Source: Paramecium pentaurelia
Lineage: Eukaryota; Ciliophora; Oligohymenophorea; Peniculida; Parameciidae
DNA: 64,000 nucleotides
Reading direction: 5' to 3'
Assembly: GCA_905183005.1 (NCBI GenBank)
Contig: CAJJDO010000047.1
Coordinates: 448,229-512,228 of the forward strand
The position numbers and the translations under genes are program-made. This document shows positions 10,388-22,266 of the stretch, piece after piece. The notes under the pieces are model-generated. The model saw nothing but the letters and a program-made list of their open reading frames with translations. It had not been told where the DNA came from and ran no database searches. The stretch's first letter is position 1. The number at the start of each line of letters is the position of its first letter.

Positions 10388-11814
10388 TCAGCACATAATC
10401 AATATTGGCAATGATCTCCAAGGACTTTTATTAGCTATTGAAGGAATAGTAAAATCAGTGCGATGCTTAAAGTATTTTTTTTTTAAAGAAGTGAAGATTC
10501 TTATTTGATTAAAGATACCATTATTTTCAGGGTATTTAGGTATTAAGGGAGATTCAAAGTTAGATAATTCTGACAAAGATTTGATATTGTGTTAAATTTA
10601 TTATTAGTAGTTTTGTGGAATAGAATATTCTTCACTTATTATAGATAAAGAATGAAAAAATTGATGAGGCATTTATTCAAATTTTTCAATATCTTTTTTT
10701 GCTAATTCAAATTCATCTTGAAAATCTAATTGTTCAATTTTTAGTAAACCTTACAATATATGAATTGGAGTAAAATAAATTTAGTTTGTTTTTAAATTTA
10801 CCATACAAGGTGTTAGTTAATGAATTTCATCTTTTTTTAAAGATTCAATATTTGATATTGTTAAAATCAAACTTTAATGTTAAGAATTTGATGATAATAC
10901 AGGTTTATCTTAATTTTCTTGTTGTATCACTACTGGTTACTTGCTGATTTTCCATAAAACTTTATCAATCAATTTATTTAGATCATCTTATACATCCTCC
11001 CTTTTAAGAAGACAATTAAATCGATTTTTAACTTAATTTTCATTTCTTTTTAAATTTTTAGCAATTTCAGTCCACTTTTTACCTTTTTATTGAATTTGAT
11101 AAATTAATTCTAGATCTTCTCTATCAGTCCAAGGATCTTTAATTTTTAATAAAGTAGGATCTAAATAATTAATCCATCTCTCTCTAAGTTGTTTACATGT
11201 TCTATATATCAAATTATTGTTATTTATTTCATTTGCTATCAATTTCCATTTATTATCTTTATTTTTATATTTTTCATAGAGTATTATAATTTATTGATCC
11301 TCTTCTTATGTAAATGGTTGAGATACCAATGATGTTTTTAACATAGACAACCACTTTTGTCTAATATTGTCAACATTTCTTCTAAGAAGATATTTGCCAA
11401 TCTCATTAAAATCATTATTATCCAAAAATCTACAATTTTTCTAATTAAGTTAACAATACTTTCCAACAACCCAAACTAATACTTTTTTTTCATCTAAACT
11501 CCAACTTTTTTTTTGATTTATAGAGAATCGTCTACTATATATTTTTTTTTGAATTTTAAAAATTTCTTAATCGTTTAGATTATCATGAAAAGGAATGTTA
11601 AAGTATTCCCTAAGATAAATGAAATCAATTTGTATATTCTAACATGATTCATAAAACTTTTAAAATTATTAATATTATTGTTGTGTTTCTAGTCTTTCTT
11701 AACTTGTTGCTAAACATAAATGTTATATATACATTAACGTTCTTAATAAATACGTCCTCTTGGTGGCTTTTGAATGTAAGAATCTGCATCAGAAAGGTTA
11801 AATTCTTCAAACAT
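10388..11814 (-). CDS. Three-repeat Myb DNA-binding protein
   Basis: Predicted transcription factor or chromatin protein of about 467 aa, one 23-nt intron (11710-11732). Three SANT/Myb repeats follow each other from about residue 110: WSLDEKKVLVWVVGKYC, then FTQEEDQQIIILYEKYKNKD with WRLI-type spacing, and WTDREDLELIYQIQQKGKKW ending KNRFNCLLKRE. The spaced tryptophans and the final NRFN-type recognition helix are visible. The C-terminal half is Gln/Leu-rich without a recognised domain and runs to TGA at 10388-10390. Its last 100 codons overlap antisense frames that also look open, which makes the exact C-terminus slightly less certain. Confidence 0.85.
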
Positions 11815-12565
11815 TGTTGTAAATATTAAAAATAAAATCAATTGCAAAATCTTTGTATACTTAATATTTAAAATATTTCATCATTAAAAACTGTCAAAAA
11901 TCATTCTATTAGTTCATTTAAAAGATACTTTTAAGATATAAAAATAATTAGAAAAACTCTCATATGTAATTTTAGAGTAAAAATGAAAAGAACTTTTATT
12001 ATTCTTAAGAAAAATACATTTTATTAATTAAATTTTATAAAATAAGAAAATAAAAAAATTATCACTTGATAAAATAAATTTTAGTTTTAATTCATATTAA
12101 ATTTTTACCAAAGAACATATATCTAAGTGATTGTTCTATCACTTTAATTTCCTTAAGAAGAATATGTATATATTTATAAAGGTATCTAAAATTAAATTCT
12201 ATAGATGAAATAAATATAAATGAATAAGAATAAAGATTAATAAATATTGAAATATATATAATTTATAGGTATAAAATTTACTTACTTATTTTATTTAATC
12301 TCATTAAATTTGTCATTTTTTTAATTTTACAAAATGTTTTTATTTAAGTCTTAATATAATAATTTTTTTCATTTTTGAACATTTATATAGATTAATTTAC
12401 ATTGTTATTGAGTTGATTTTAATTATCTCTATAGTATTTAAAGTAAATAATAAATAACAAAAGAATTGTGAATATAAAATCAAATATTTCATTAAAATGT
12501 ATTAGATTAAAAACTATTGGATGTATATTTCTTAAGCTTTATAAATAAAGTTTATTTATACATTA
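11815..12565. other. Intergenic AT-rich region
   Basis: Between two minus-strand genes: the Myb gene start and the stop of the tail-anchored protein. Frames on both strands are short and broken by TGA. I see no RNA gene and only simple A/T runs. Confidence 0.5.
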
Positions 12566-13624
12566 TCATAATATTAAAGTAAATAATTGTGATAACAGTA
12601 TCAATATCAATAAAATTACTATAGTTTTTATTGTGAATCGGATTTGAGTTACATTAAGTTCAGTTAATTTGAATTTTGTAATTTAGGTCTCCTTATTTTA
12701 TGTATTTCCTTATTACTATACATTTTAATCATCCTTTCGTATTGGTTATTCAAGAATACAATCTTTTTTCACTTATTCTTCAGTTTGAAATTATTCTTAA
12801 ATAAAATCATTGAATTCATTAGAATTGAATGTTATATTTCTAATTGCTTAAACTCTGAAATCTTTAACAATAATTTATTTAGGAGATTAAGTTTTAGGTT
12901 ATTCAATTTTTAGATTATCTAAATCATCATCTTTGGGCCAATCAGAAGGATTAAATTCTGGAAAATCTTGGAATTCCAATAGTTCATCCTATTTAGGTAA
13001 ATATTTTTCTTTTATTTTGTCTATAACTTGTTAATTTACTTGATGGAGACCAATTTTTTAATCTATTTAAGTGATGAGCCCATTTAATCTCTGATGAGTA
13101 TTGATGATTTCTTCATTTTCTTCAATAATAGGAAGTTCTTTAGGAAGAGATTTAAGTTTGGTTTCAGGATTATAAAATTCAGGACTTTTATCTGTATGTC
13201 CATTATTTGTACCTTCAGGTGAATCAAAAACTTATTCTAAATTTTATGCAAGTTCATGCAATGAATTATGAGATGAACCAAAATCACTTGATGTTTTAAG
13301 ATGATGAAATTCTTCATCTTAATGGGGACTTTCTTAAATGTCAGATTTTCGATCAGAGATTCTTTGAAAGGTAGTCAAATATTTTTCACAATCCCTTTCA
13401 GTTAATTTCTTGTATGGAGAAACTAAGAGTTGTTTTTCTTCTGGGAAGGTATTATGGAACATTGTAGTAATGGAAGAAGTAAATGTATCAGTAGTTCTAT
13501 CCATACCAATATATTTGTGTATGATTTGATCAATAAGGAATTCTTTATTGGGTGTAGAACAAGTGGATTTACTTTTTTTAATGGGATCTACTGTTATGGC
13601 ACTGCCACTTACTTATCTAAGCAT
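12566..13624 (-). CDS. Unknown C-terminally tail-anchored protein
   Basis: About 352 aa, single exon. The only clear feature is a C-terminal membrane segment, IKTIVILLILILLSQLF, three residues from the end. This is the layout of tail-anchored proteins inserted into ER or mitochondrial outer membranes. The rest is charged and Pro/Ser-containing, with a central helical block (INTHQRLNGLITQIDQKIG) that could be a coiled coil. The TM position invites comparison with SNAREs, but I see no SNARE heptads with a zero-layer Gln or Arg. A stop codon lies directly upstream of the ATG, fixing the start. Its start is 16 bp from the divergent kinase start. Confidence 0.65.
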
Positions 13625-13640
13625 TCAGTTAATTATATTA

Positions 13641-15207
13641 ATGGCGAATCGACTTAAAACGTAAATTCAATTTAGTGATGATCAATCTAATTTGAATTCA
13701 CTTGAACCCATCGAAACCAAAAGATTTGAAGATCATTATGAATGTCTACAAACCATAGGTAAGATAGTAAAGTGATATTGTGTATAGGATAGGGTGCTCA
13801 TGCAATAGTAAAGACAGCAAGGAAGAAAGGAACAGAGGAAATATATGCAGTGAAAATAGTACGTTCAGGAGATTAAGAAATATAAAATAATGTTAAGAGG
13901 ACCTTCAATAATACTAGATGTCTAAGACATCCTAATATTGCATAGGATATGGAGTTATATATAAATGAAAAAAGTGAAACCTCCTATTTAGTTATGGAGT
14001 ATTGTAATTTACCAAGTTTAGAGAGTGTCATCAAGAAGCGTCCATTGAAAATAGAAGAGTTGAAAGTGATTATAAAATAATTGTTGTTTGCCATCTAGCA
14101 TTCTCATTCAAAAGGCATATGTCATAGAGATCTTAAACCTGATAATATACTTGTTAATATAAAGGAGAATAGTAATCCACCTCATGTAAAACTTGTAGAT
14201 TTTGGAGTTTCTCGTAGATTTATATCTAAAGGATAAGAAATTGATATGCTTACTAAAACAGGTAATATATTTTACTGTGCTCCTGAAATATATCACAAAG
14301 CTAGTTATTCAAAAGAAGTTGATATTTGGTCTATAGGAATTATTTGTTATTAATGTACATTTTAAAAATTACCTTTACATTCTAATGAATTATCAGATTT
14401 TGTTGATTTATTGGGCAACCCAGAAAAATGGACATTCAAAGATTCTTTATGTAATATTGAGATGCCATTATCAAATTTAATTTTATCAATGTTAAATCCA
14501 AACAAAGAAAATAGAATAACAGTTGAAGAAGCTATTAGACATCCTTTTTTTGAGATTGGAACTATTCGTGATGTTATGGCATTATTAAATAAAGATAAAA
14601 TTGAATTAGATAATTGTGGAAGATGTAGATCATTATAAAATAGTCTAAAATTAAATGAATAATGGGGAGATGTTATTAAAAAATTATAAAGTAGTTCTAA
14701 TGAAGATGAAAATATAAATATGAATGATTTAGTTAGAGATTTTGGGAATATACATATAATATAAAGACATACTGATAAATGTGGTTTAATTCATTTAATG
14801 AATTCTGTTGGAAGTAGTAATGCTTTTATGAGTAAATTAGGATCTCGATAAGAAATACTTGATAAAAGTTGTGGTCTATAATTTTGTGGATCATCAAGTA
14901 TATATATATATATATTTATTATATAGATAAAACAATTCATTAAGATCCATTTGGAGATGTATGTAATATTCAAAGTAGTTTGGAAATGAAAGAAGAACAA
15001 TAAAATTCTAATAATAGATTATTTTAATAATTAGGAACAAATTTAGATTATAGTTTAGAAGTTACTCCAAGTGAATGGCAATTGACAAATTAAAAATAGA
15101 ATATTCAGTAATAATAAGGTACAAAAAAGAGAGGATCATAAGTTAATAGAATGTTTAATGAATTAGGAATAAAAGAAGTGGATGAAATAACAGAAGATTA
15201 ATTTTGA
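13641..15207 (+). CDS. Ser/Thr protein kinase, CAMK-like
   Basis: About 502 aa with introns 13759-13787 and 14898-14926 (29 nt each). The kinase domain spans about residues 37-300: glycine loop IGQGAHAIVK, lysine motif YAVKIV, catalytic loop HRDLKPDN, metal motif DFGVS, APE motif and [11 protein letters not shown]. The helix-C position that normally holds the salt-bridge Glu appears to be Asn ([15 protein letters not shown]), so regulation or activity may be unusual. The C-terminal 200 residues are Asn/Gln/Ser-rich with no EF hands, so it is not a standard CDPK. Its TGA (15205-15207) abuts the stop of the convergent gene. Confidence 0.88.
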
Positions 15208-16813
15208 TCAATATTCATTGACTTCTTCATGTTTTAAATTTTCAGACATCTCTGAGTTTTATTTTCTTGGACTTGAATTTGGACTTACATAAGATACTTT
15301 AGGATTAGTATTTCTAGCAAATGATATACAACCTGAACTGACAACAAAATATTTTTTAATATTTGCATCTATCATCTTTATAAGTGCATTATCTATTCTT
15401 GATTTCTTTTCTTTTTCATTTATACTTTGAAATGAACTAAAAGCTTAAGTGGCTTTAATAATAGTATTATTTTTAGGTTCTTATTTTGTATAAATTACAT
15501 CTATATTAGGTTTTGGAATATATTCAAATAAATTCAATTAATCTTCATCTAAAAGTAATTATTTTAATTTTTCTAATTCTTATAATTTATTAAAAACATA
15601 TATAATATCTGTTTTTTAATTAACTATTTATAAATTTTATCTTAATTATTTAATTCTTTTTTTTAATTATCCTGTAAATCCAAAAAAATATTTGACATAC
15701 TGAATATGTTGTAATTTCAATCTTATATCTTATGGTTAAAAGTATTTAGCTATAAGTTCATCAACATCTTGATTCTATTCTTCAATAATTGCTTCATCTA
15801 CTTATTATTCTTGATCAGCATTTTATTTTTATTATTATGAATATTTTTTAAGAATACTTTTAATCATTTTTGTTGGTTATTTATTTAATTCTTTATTATT
15901 TGGATTAACTTTAATTGAATCTAAACGAACTGTCTACATTCGCAATAATTTCTGACTATAAGCTAAAGAATTGAGAGGATAAAAAGATTTAGTGTCTTTA
16001 GTGGATCCGAAATTAAAAAATTGATTAAGAAATGATATCTAAAATTTCAATCTGGTTATTGGTTTACTAAAAAACTTTCCAATAAACATCAACACTTTGA
16101 CTAGACCTCCAGTAATTGATAGAATTCTGTAAATTCTTTTGTAACCTCGATCCACATGTTTTATTATAGGACTACCTAAGTACTGTTTGTTTGTACTTGA
16201 TTGTAAAAATTAATCTTAAACTAGTTGAATCACTCTATAAATAGTATGTATCAACATTTTCTAAGTATAATTGATCATCTGTACTCAAGATCTCCCATAA
16301 AAGGCCTGAATCTGTTTAATATTCTAGTATTTTCATTTAAATATGTATTGTTAATTGTTGATTTTTAACAACATTTCTAACAATCTTTTATTATTTACCA
16401 ATTTTAATAGGATTATCTACATCATAAATATCCTCATGAATAGTTGGTATTGATATTCCTATTAATTTAAATTAATGAATATCTATTATAGTTTCATCAT
16501 TTGTAAGATGATGAGTAGTTACAATCCCTTCATCTTCTAAATCCAATAAGATGGAACGAAATGTACTAGATTCCAATAATTTATAATTGATTCCATTATC
16601 TATTGTGTATTCATGTATCTCTGGAGACAAATAGAATAAACAATCTAAGAATTGACTAATACAAAGAGCTGCAATTAAGGAGGCAACAATTGATGACCAT
16701 AATCCACCATAGAAAGTTTTATAAGACTTATGTTATCTGTAATTCAGTCCTATTTCTACTCCATAGAAATCACAACTTTTAATCAATTTATATGCCTTTT
16801 GTTTTATATTCAT
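15208..16813 (-). CDS. Ciliate-type two-TM membrane protein of unknown function
   Basis: About 528 aa with one very short intron (16215-16233, 19 nt). It matches a layout I know from large ciliate families of unannotated transmembrane proteins. A short cytosolic start with CDFYGVEIGLNYRQHKSY leads into a TM helix (SSIVASLIAALCISQFLDCL). A roughly 160-residue lumenal part follows, then RGYKRIYRILSITGGLVKVL entering a second TM. The C-terminus is a long cytosolic coiled coil. No enzymatic motif is seen. The start lies 8 bp after the stop of the upstream lipase gene on the same strand. Confidence 0.65.
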
Positions 16814-16821
16814 AATTAAAA

Positions 16822-18070
16822 TCAACTGTGAAATGTAAGAAATTCGATTGCTGGTTTTGGAAACCAAAATGATGATGCATTCCATCCTTCCAAAAATCCA
16901 ATATGTCCTCCAGCTTTGGTCAAACACAATATTGTACGTCCATTTTGAATCATTTCGTCTTTTCCTAATCCTTTAAGATGACAAACACCATCATCTTCAG
17001 CAGAAATACAAAGCATTGGAATTTAAACATTAGGAAATCTATTAATTAATGAAAAATGTCTATAATATGCATCAGATGTTCGATATCCATAAACTCTAGA
17101 AGTATAATAAGTATCAAAATCTTGAATCCAAGTAGAATTTAATGCTTTTTTAACATCAATTGTCCAATTACTAGGGTAATTATTTCTATTATTAAATTGA
17201 TCTTTTATAGCCTTAAGTCCTCTTTATAAGATTTTACATAACATTAAATTCATAAATGTAGATAAAAAGATTTAAGTGATATTCATTATATGAGGAGAAC
17301 AAACAGTAACTCCAGCATTAATAAGAGCTTTATTTTCAAATCGTCCCAAATACATACCTAATTATACACCTCCATATGAACAACCTATAGCTAATATTTT
17401 ATTAAATTGATATTTATTTTTCAAATATTCTAATGTGTAATGAAGATCTGCCACTAAATCTATACGAATTCTCTTGCCTTCTATAATATCATCTTCAAAA
17501 TAGTAGTAATCATTATCAATTCCATAAAATCCATTACTTACATAATTAGGCATAAATTAATTTGGTTACATCTTTAAACCATAATTGTAACATTCAGGTT
17601 TAAAAGAAAAATCTGCATTTTTAGCAAGCATTCTATAATTGTAAATACAGATATTATGAAAATTATGTAGATGAGCTTATGATACTATTGTATTTATATA
17701 TCCATCATCTACACTTCCTGTTAGACCTGGCATTATAAATAAAAGTGGATGTTAAATATCAATACCATTTCCTTTATCAATCCAATCAACAGATAATCCT
17801 GCTTCATGCACAATTTCTCTATTTGATGTATGTTTTTCAGCTGGATGTTTGAATGATGCTATTAAAATAGATATAAGACATACCTAATAAAGTATGTAAT
17901 AATCCATTAAGATATGGAGTAGGTTTGTAATTAAATAATGATGGACATTATTTTATTACTTTTTTAAGGTCTTCATTATTGTAAAACAATTGAACACTTG
18001 GACGATTTATAAATTTCATCCATCTATATGAGATGTAAATTATAGCAATTGTTATGATTATATTGATCAT
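16822..18070 (-). CDS. ABHD1/ABHD3-type membrane lipase
   Basis: Alpha/beta hydrolase of about 407 aa with one 25-nt intron (17859-17883). An N-terminal TM anchor (INIIITIAIIYISYRW) precedes the fold, as in ABHD1/2/3 and yeast Eht1/Yju3-like lipases. Landmarks in order: IMPGLTGSVDDGYI near the oxyanion hole, nucleophile elbow GCSYGG, acid in CISAEDDG, and catalytic His in KAGGHIGFLEGW. Members act on medium-chain or phospholipid esters. The protein is of normal family length. Its 3' end nearly touches the next gene (8 bp). Confidence 0.88.
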
Positions 18071-18168
18071 TTTTAGATGCCCAAATATATTAAAATTATT
18101 AGCCAAATATTAGAATACTTACATAATATCAAAAACTCAAACTTATAAGGTTCAATAAATAAATATTC

Positions 18169-19476
18169 ATGGCAGATTAATCACTAAAAGGAACTAATTG
18201 GGGTAGAGTTATTATAGATGATAAGAATTTGAGTTTATCTCATCTCTCTCAAAATGTCATTAAAATACCTCTTAAGAGAATTACTAATTCTAATATTTAA
18301 AAGAATGATATTGTATTGTAATTGAGTACTGAAGAATATGCTGAAAAGTACATAATTTCTTATTATTCTTTATTAGTGAAGACATGTTATGTGAAGTCAG
18401 ATTTTATATTCCTCCAAAAGAATAAGTATATTTATAACATTAAAATATTAGAAAACAGAAAAAAAGAAATAAGAATCAAATGAAGATGAATAAGATGAAA
18501 TCTCATATCTATAATAAGTTTAGAATTAAATTGTCAATAAAGCAAAAATTGGAGGTAGTAGTGATTCCATTCTTACAGTCCATGAAGTTCCATTCATTGT
18601 ACCTAGAGGAAAATATACTATGGATTTCTTTAAAAAAGAAGTTCGCTTTCATGGCAATACTTATTAATTCACTACTGATTATAAGAGTATTACTCGATTC
18701 TTCTTGCTTCCTATGCCAGATGAAGTCAATCTTTCATTAGTTGTTGGTCTTGAAAATCCCATTAAGTAAGGTCAAACTGCTTATAATTATATTGTTATGT
18801 AATTTAAGAAAGATTAAGAAACATAAGTTGAGATGAAATACACAAGAGAATAATTAGACAATATTGGATGGAAAGGGATTCGATTAGAATACACTGGTTC
18901 TATGTATGATATAGTTTGTGATATCCTCTCAGAAATCACAGGAATCAAAGTAGTATCACCTAAGAATTTCAAATGCAAAAATGGATTATTTTGTTTGAGA
19001 TGTTCAGTTGTACCTCATACAGGATTTTTATTTCCATTAGAGAAATCATTACTTTATATACAGAAACCAGTTATTTATATTAAACATGATGATATTAAAG
19101 AGATTTTATTACAAAGAGTATTATACATTTATAATTACTTTAGATTACTTAGACAACATAAAATAAATTCTTTGATATCAAAATTATTACTAAGAATACA
19201 TCTTACTTATTTTCAACAGTTGATAAAGAAGAGTTAGATAATTTAACTTAATATTTCAATTCTAAAAAATTGTAAGTCAAAAAAATTTAAGAAGAAAATG
19301 AAGGAATAAATATAGACAAAGATGATAGTGATGATGACAGTTAAAATGGTCATAAATTAACTTTATCTTAAATGGATTCTGATGAAGATGATGAAGATTT
19401 TTAAGCATAAGAAGATTCATATAATAGTGTATAATTTTAACAAAAAGTATAAAAAACAAGAGCTGCCAATAAATGA
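18169..19476 (+). CDS. POB3: FACT complex subunit Pob3/SSRP1, N-terminally short
   Basis: Histone chaperone subunit that with Spt16 forms FACT, which handles H2A-H2B during transcription and replication. About 408 aa after introns 18348-18376, 18426-18451 and 19118-19143. It begins in the second PH-like region (KGTNWGRVIIDDKNLSLSHL, then DMLCEVRFYIPP). It continues with DSILTVHEVPFIVPRGKY and RFHGNTYQFTTDYKSITRFF, then the Rtt106-like middle domain, and ends in an acidic tail (DKDDSDDDSQ, DSDEDDEDF). As in yeast Pob3 there is no HMG box. The roughly 100-residue N-terminal dimerisation domain of other Pob3/SSRP1 proteins is missing, and only 98 bp separate the start from the divergent lipase. 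Confidence 0.88.
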
Positions 19477-19520
19477 ATCATAATATATATCTATATATTA
19501 AAAACAATATAAATATATAA

Positions 19521-20665
19521 ATGAAATCTTTGATTCCTTAAACTAAAAAACCAGGAAAATCACTTCCTAAATCCAAAGATAATCAAACTAATTTATCAGG
19601 TAATTCTAAAAAAGAAATCACTAATGAATCTAATGGTTTTGATATATCTAAATAATAAAAATCCTCACCAAATCCTATTGAATAAAAAAGAAAACAAAAT
19701 TGTCTCTTTGAAATTGTAGAGCTTGCTAACACTTTAAAAGATGATGATAAAGTAAATGGACTTGTCTTTAAATAAATTATTATATCTATTGAAGCTAAAT
19801 TGACTGAATTCTAAGAAAGATTAGAAAATAGGGATAATCTTTAAGAATTAAATACACACCTTCAAAAATTATAAAATCTTCAATCAAGTCCATATAGTCC
19901 TAATGGTAATCAATGTAATCAAAAAAAGGATGATTCACGTAATGATACTAGTGGATTACTTCGCAATTAAAGTTAAATGTCTTTACCTTAAGTTGATAAT
20001 GCTAGTGTATTAAGTGCCTAAGAAAAAATTAAAAGTCCTTAGGGTAGACGTTCAACATCAAAATAACCTACAAGTATTTTGTAGATTTTTCAAATTAGTT
20101 AATCTTGGTGTTACTTCTCAATAAGTTATATAAGAAAATAACAAAATTGCAGCTTTAGAAAAAAGATTGAGATCTAATGAAGACAATTATGTGAAGTTAT
20201 CCAAAGAATTTTAAGAATAATCAAATGCTAACAATTAAAAGTTTGAAAAAACAATCAAGGCTTTAAATGAAAAATATTTAGCTTATAGTACTATGAATTT
20301 ACAATAACAATTCAATGAAATTACAGAAAGTTAGAAGGCCCTGATTTCACATCTACATCAACAATCTAAAGAAATCAGGTAACTGCATCCAAATATATAG
20401 TGAATTTAATAATGGTTTAAACTAATTGAAACAATCATAAGATGCTTAAATTATAGAAGTACTTAATAAAATTGAACATGCTTTACAATAGAATAATGAA
20501 AACTTTGTTAGAATTCAATCATTATCATCATCACTTTAAGCTATCGATGCTGATTTTATTGTAATTCTAAAATGCTATAAGGATATATTGAATGAAATCT
20601 TTAAAATTGATTTATTAGAATAATAATAAAAGAAAATTGTATGTTTACTATAAGATGAATAATGA
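19521..20665 (+). CDS. Unknown coiled-coil protein
   Basis: About 365 aa with introns 20074-20098 (25 nt) and 20379-20400 (22 nt). The N-terminal third is basic, Ser/Pro/Asn-rich and probably disordered. From about residue 190 it becomes a long heptad coil (ALEKRLRSNEDNYVKLSKEF, KFEKTIKALNEKYLAY) with a helical C-terminal block ending KKIVCLLQDEQ. No signal peptide, TM or catalytic motif is visible. It follows the Pob3 gene on the same strand with a 44-bp gap. I do not recognise the family. Confidence 0.65.
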
Positions 20666-21397
20666 TTATTGATATTTAATAATTCAATTAGATGACTTTT
20701 TAAATATGCCCATAAATTCTGAACTTTTGTGATATTCCAATAATTAATTATGCTTATTGAAACAATTTTCTAAATATACTTAAATATTCTACTTGTACAA
20801 GTCTCAACTTCTAATTTAGTATTCTAACATACTTTAAAACATCTTTCATCAATAAATGCACTTACTTCTTAGATTAAGTTTATATATCATTTTGTTATAA
20901 TTAACCAAGCTTAGCTACTAAGGATTAAGAGTATAAATCTATCTTAAATTAAATTTTAGATTCTAAATTGTTTTCCTCGTCCTTTATCACAATTAATTTT
21001 TATGAAATTGGATTCATATATTAAATTACTATAAAATTATTATTTATACTATTAAAATTATAGTAATAATATATTGAACAATTATTTTTTATTATACTAT
21101 TATTTAAAAGTAAATGATCAATTATTTTTATTATTTTTGACATATAACTTATAAATTATATTAAATTATTTCAAAGATTAACAAATCGTAATATATCTTA
21201 ACTTTCTTTTATAATTAAAATTATTTTTAAAAAATAAATAACATTTTTTAAATTGTTGTTATAAAAGTCCATGTTGAATCCAGGATAGATGATTATATAA
21301 ATTAATATTCCAATATTGTTCAATAGAATGATAGATCCAATTAAATAGTATTTATGGTATAAATAAAAAATATAGTATAGGTAAATTCAAAAATTTT
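20666..21397. other. Convergent gap with no supported gene
   Basis: Lies between the coiled-coil gene stop and the minus-strand MGC gene stop. Frames on both strands are short and lack codon-like character. A run of small repeats of A/T (21050-21120) is present. A plus-strand frame starting ATG at about 21272 reads roughly 100 residues but is mostly antisense to the MGC gene and was not accepted. Confidence 0.45.
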
Positions 21398-21793
21398 TCA
21401 TTCAAATTATTTTATTGTATATTCTTTTTTATTTCTTCCTTGCTTCTTTTTTTTTACAATAAATTTTAATCCATTTATATTAATTTAATAAGACTTACAA
21501 AATCTTACTTTCTTCTCTTTTTACATAATTTATTACGTTTTATTATTTCTTTTAAAACATGATTTTATTATGAAGGGTTTTTAGTTAAGTTGTTACTCTT
21601 AAATTATTTAAAAATCTTCAATTTCTTCTTTGTATAGGGTTTTCCTATTCAAAATACTTTCGTTGACTCTAATACTGTCATTTATCAAATTTGCACAAGT
21701 TTCATCGCTCAATTCTAAATCATCTGACAATATTAGATCATCCTTAAGGAATTCAACCTTTTCATATTATATAGCAGATGGTGCACAACCCAT
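21398..21793 (-). CDS. Small dual-acylation-type protein (MGCAPS...)
   Basis: About 131 aa, no intron. The N-terminus MGCAPSAIQYEK has Gly2 and Cys3, the classic arrangement for myristoylation plus palmitoylation. An acidic stretch follows (FLKDDLILSDDLELSDE), then a Lys/Arg-rich C-terminus (KKKKQGRNKKEYTIKQFE). The charge split suggests a membrane-bound adaptor or regulator, but no domain is recognised. It resembles the proteins at 6521-6910 and 41171-41469 only in its N-terminal pattern. Confidence 0.6.
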
Positions 21794-22266
21794 TTAATTT
21801 TATAAATTTTATGAGTTTATGAATTGACGAATTAATCTATATATAGCACATCTTAAAATAAGATATATTATATATTACATTAATTAATTGTGTTATATTT
21901 AAGGAAAATTTGAAATTTCATAGAAAATACAAAAAATTAAAGCAACTATTTATTAACAAAAGATAATCTAAATTAAATTAATAAAATATAGAAGAAAAAG
22001 GAAATTAAAGAAAATGAAATTTAACAGTAACTTAATACTTTATATATATATAATATAGTTATTCAAAATAATAATAAGATAAACAATTAAAATTTAATGT
22101 GAATTTATCTAATTTTTTATAATTTAATTTATTGATAATTTACTTGTAAAATTAGTTCTATAATAATAGAAATATGTAATCTGATAAAAAAAAGAATTAT
22201 TAAATATATATCCTTATAATAATATAGATATATTTCAAATTAATAAATAAAATTCTTATATAATAA
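21794..22266. other. Intergenic AT-rich region
   Basis: Between the MGC gene start and the stop of the BT1-type transporter gene, both on the minus strand. It consists mainly of A/T-rich sequence with short TA repeats. No frame, RNA or repeat was supported. Confidence 0.5.

Noticed and set aside
10168..10655. Plus-strand frames in the MINDY/Myb convergent region, including a pretty stretch NGETFLITPANLNTFSLIQ and a spliceable end reading LFSGYLGIKGDSKL.
   Set aside because: From 10388 on they are the complement of the Myb gene, whose minus frame is continuous with the Myb repeats. The remaining 10168-10387 piece alone has no family match or clear end. RNA data could revive it.
14898..14926. 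TA microsatellite inside the kinase gene.
   Set aside because: It is simply the body of a 29-nt intron; similar TA-rich introns occur in the phosphodiesterase and uL11 genes.
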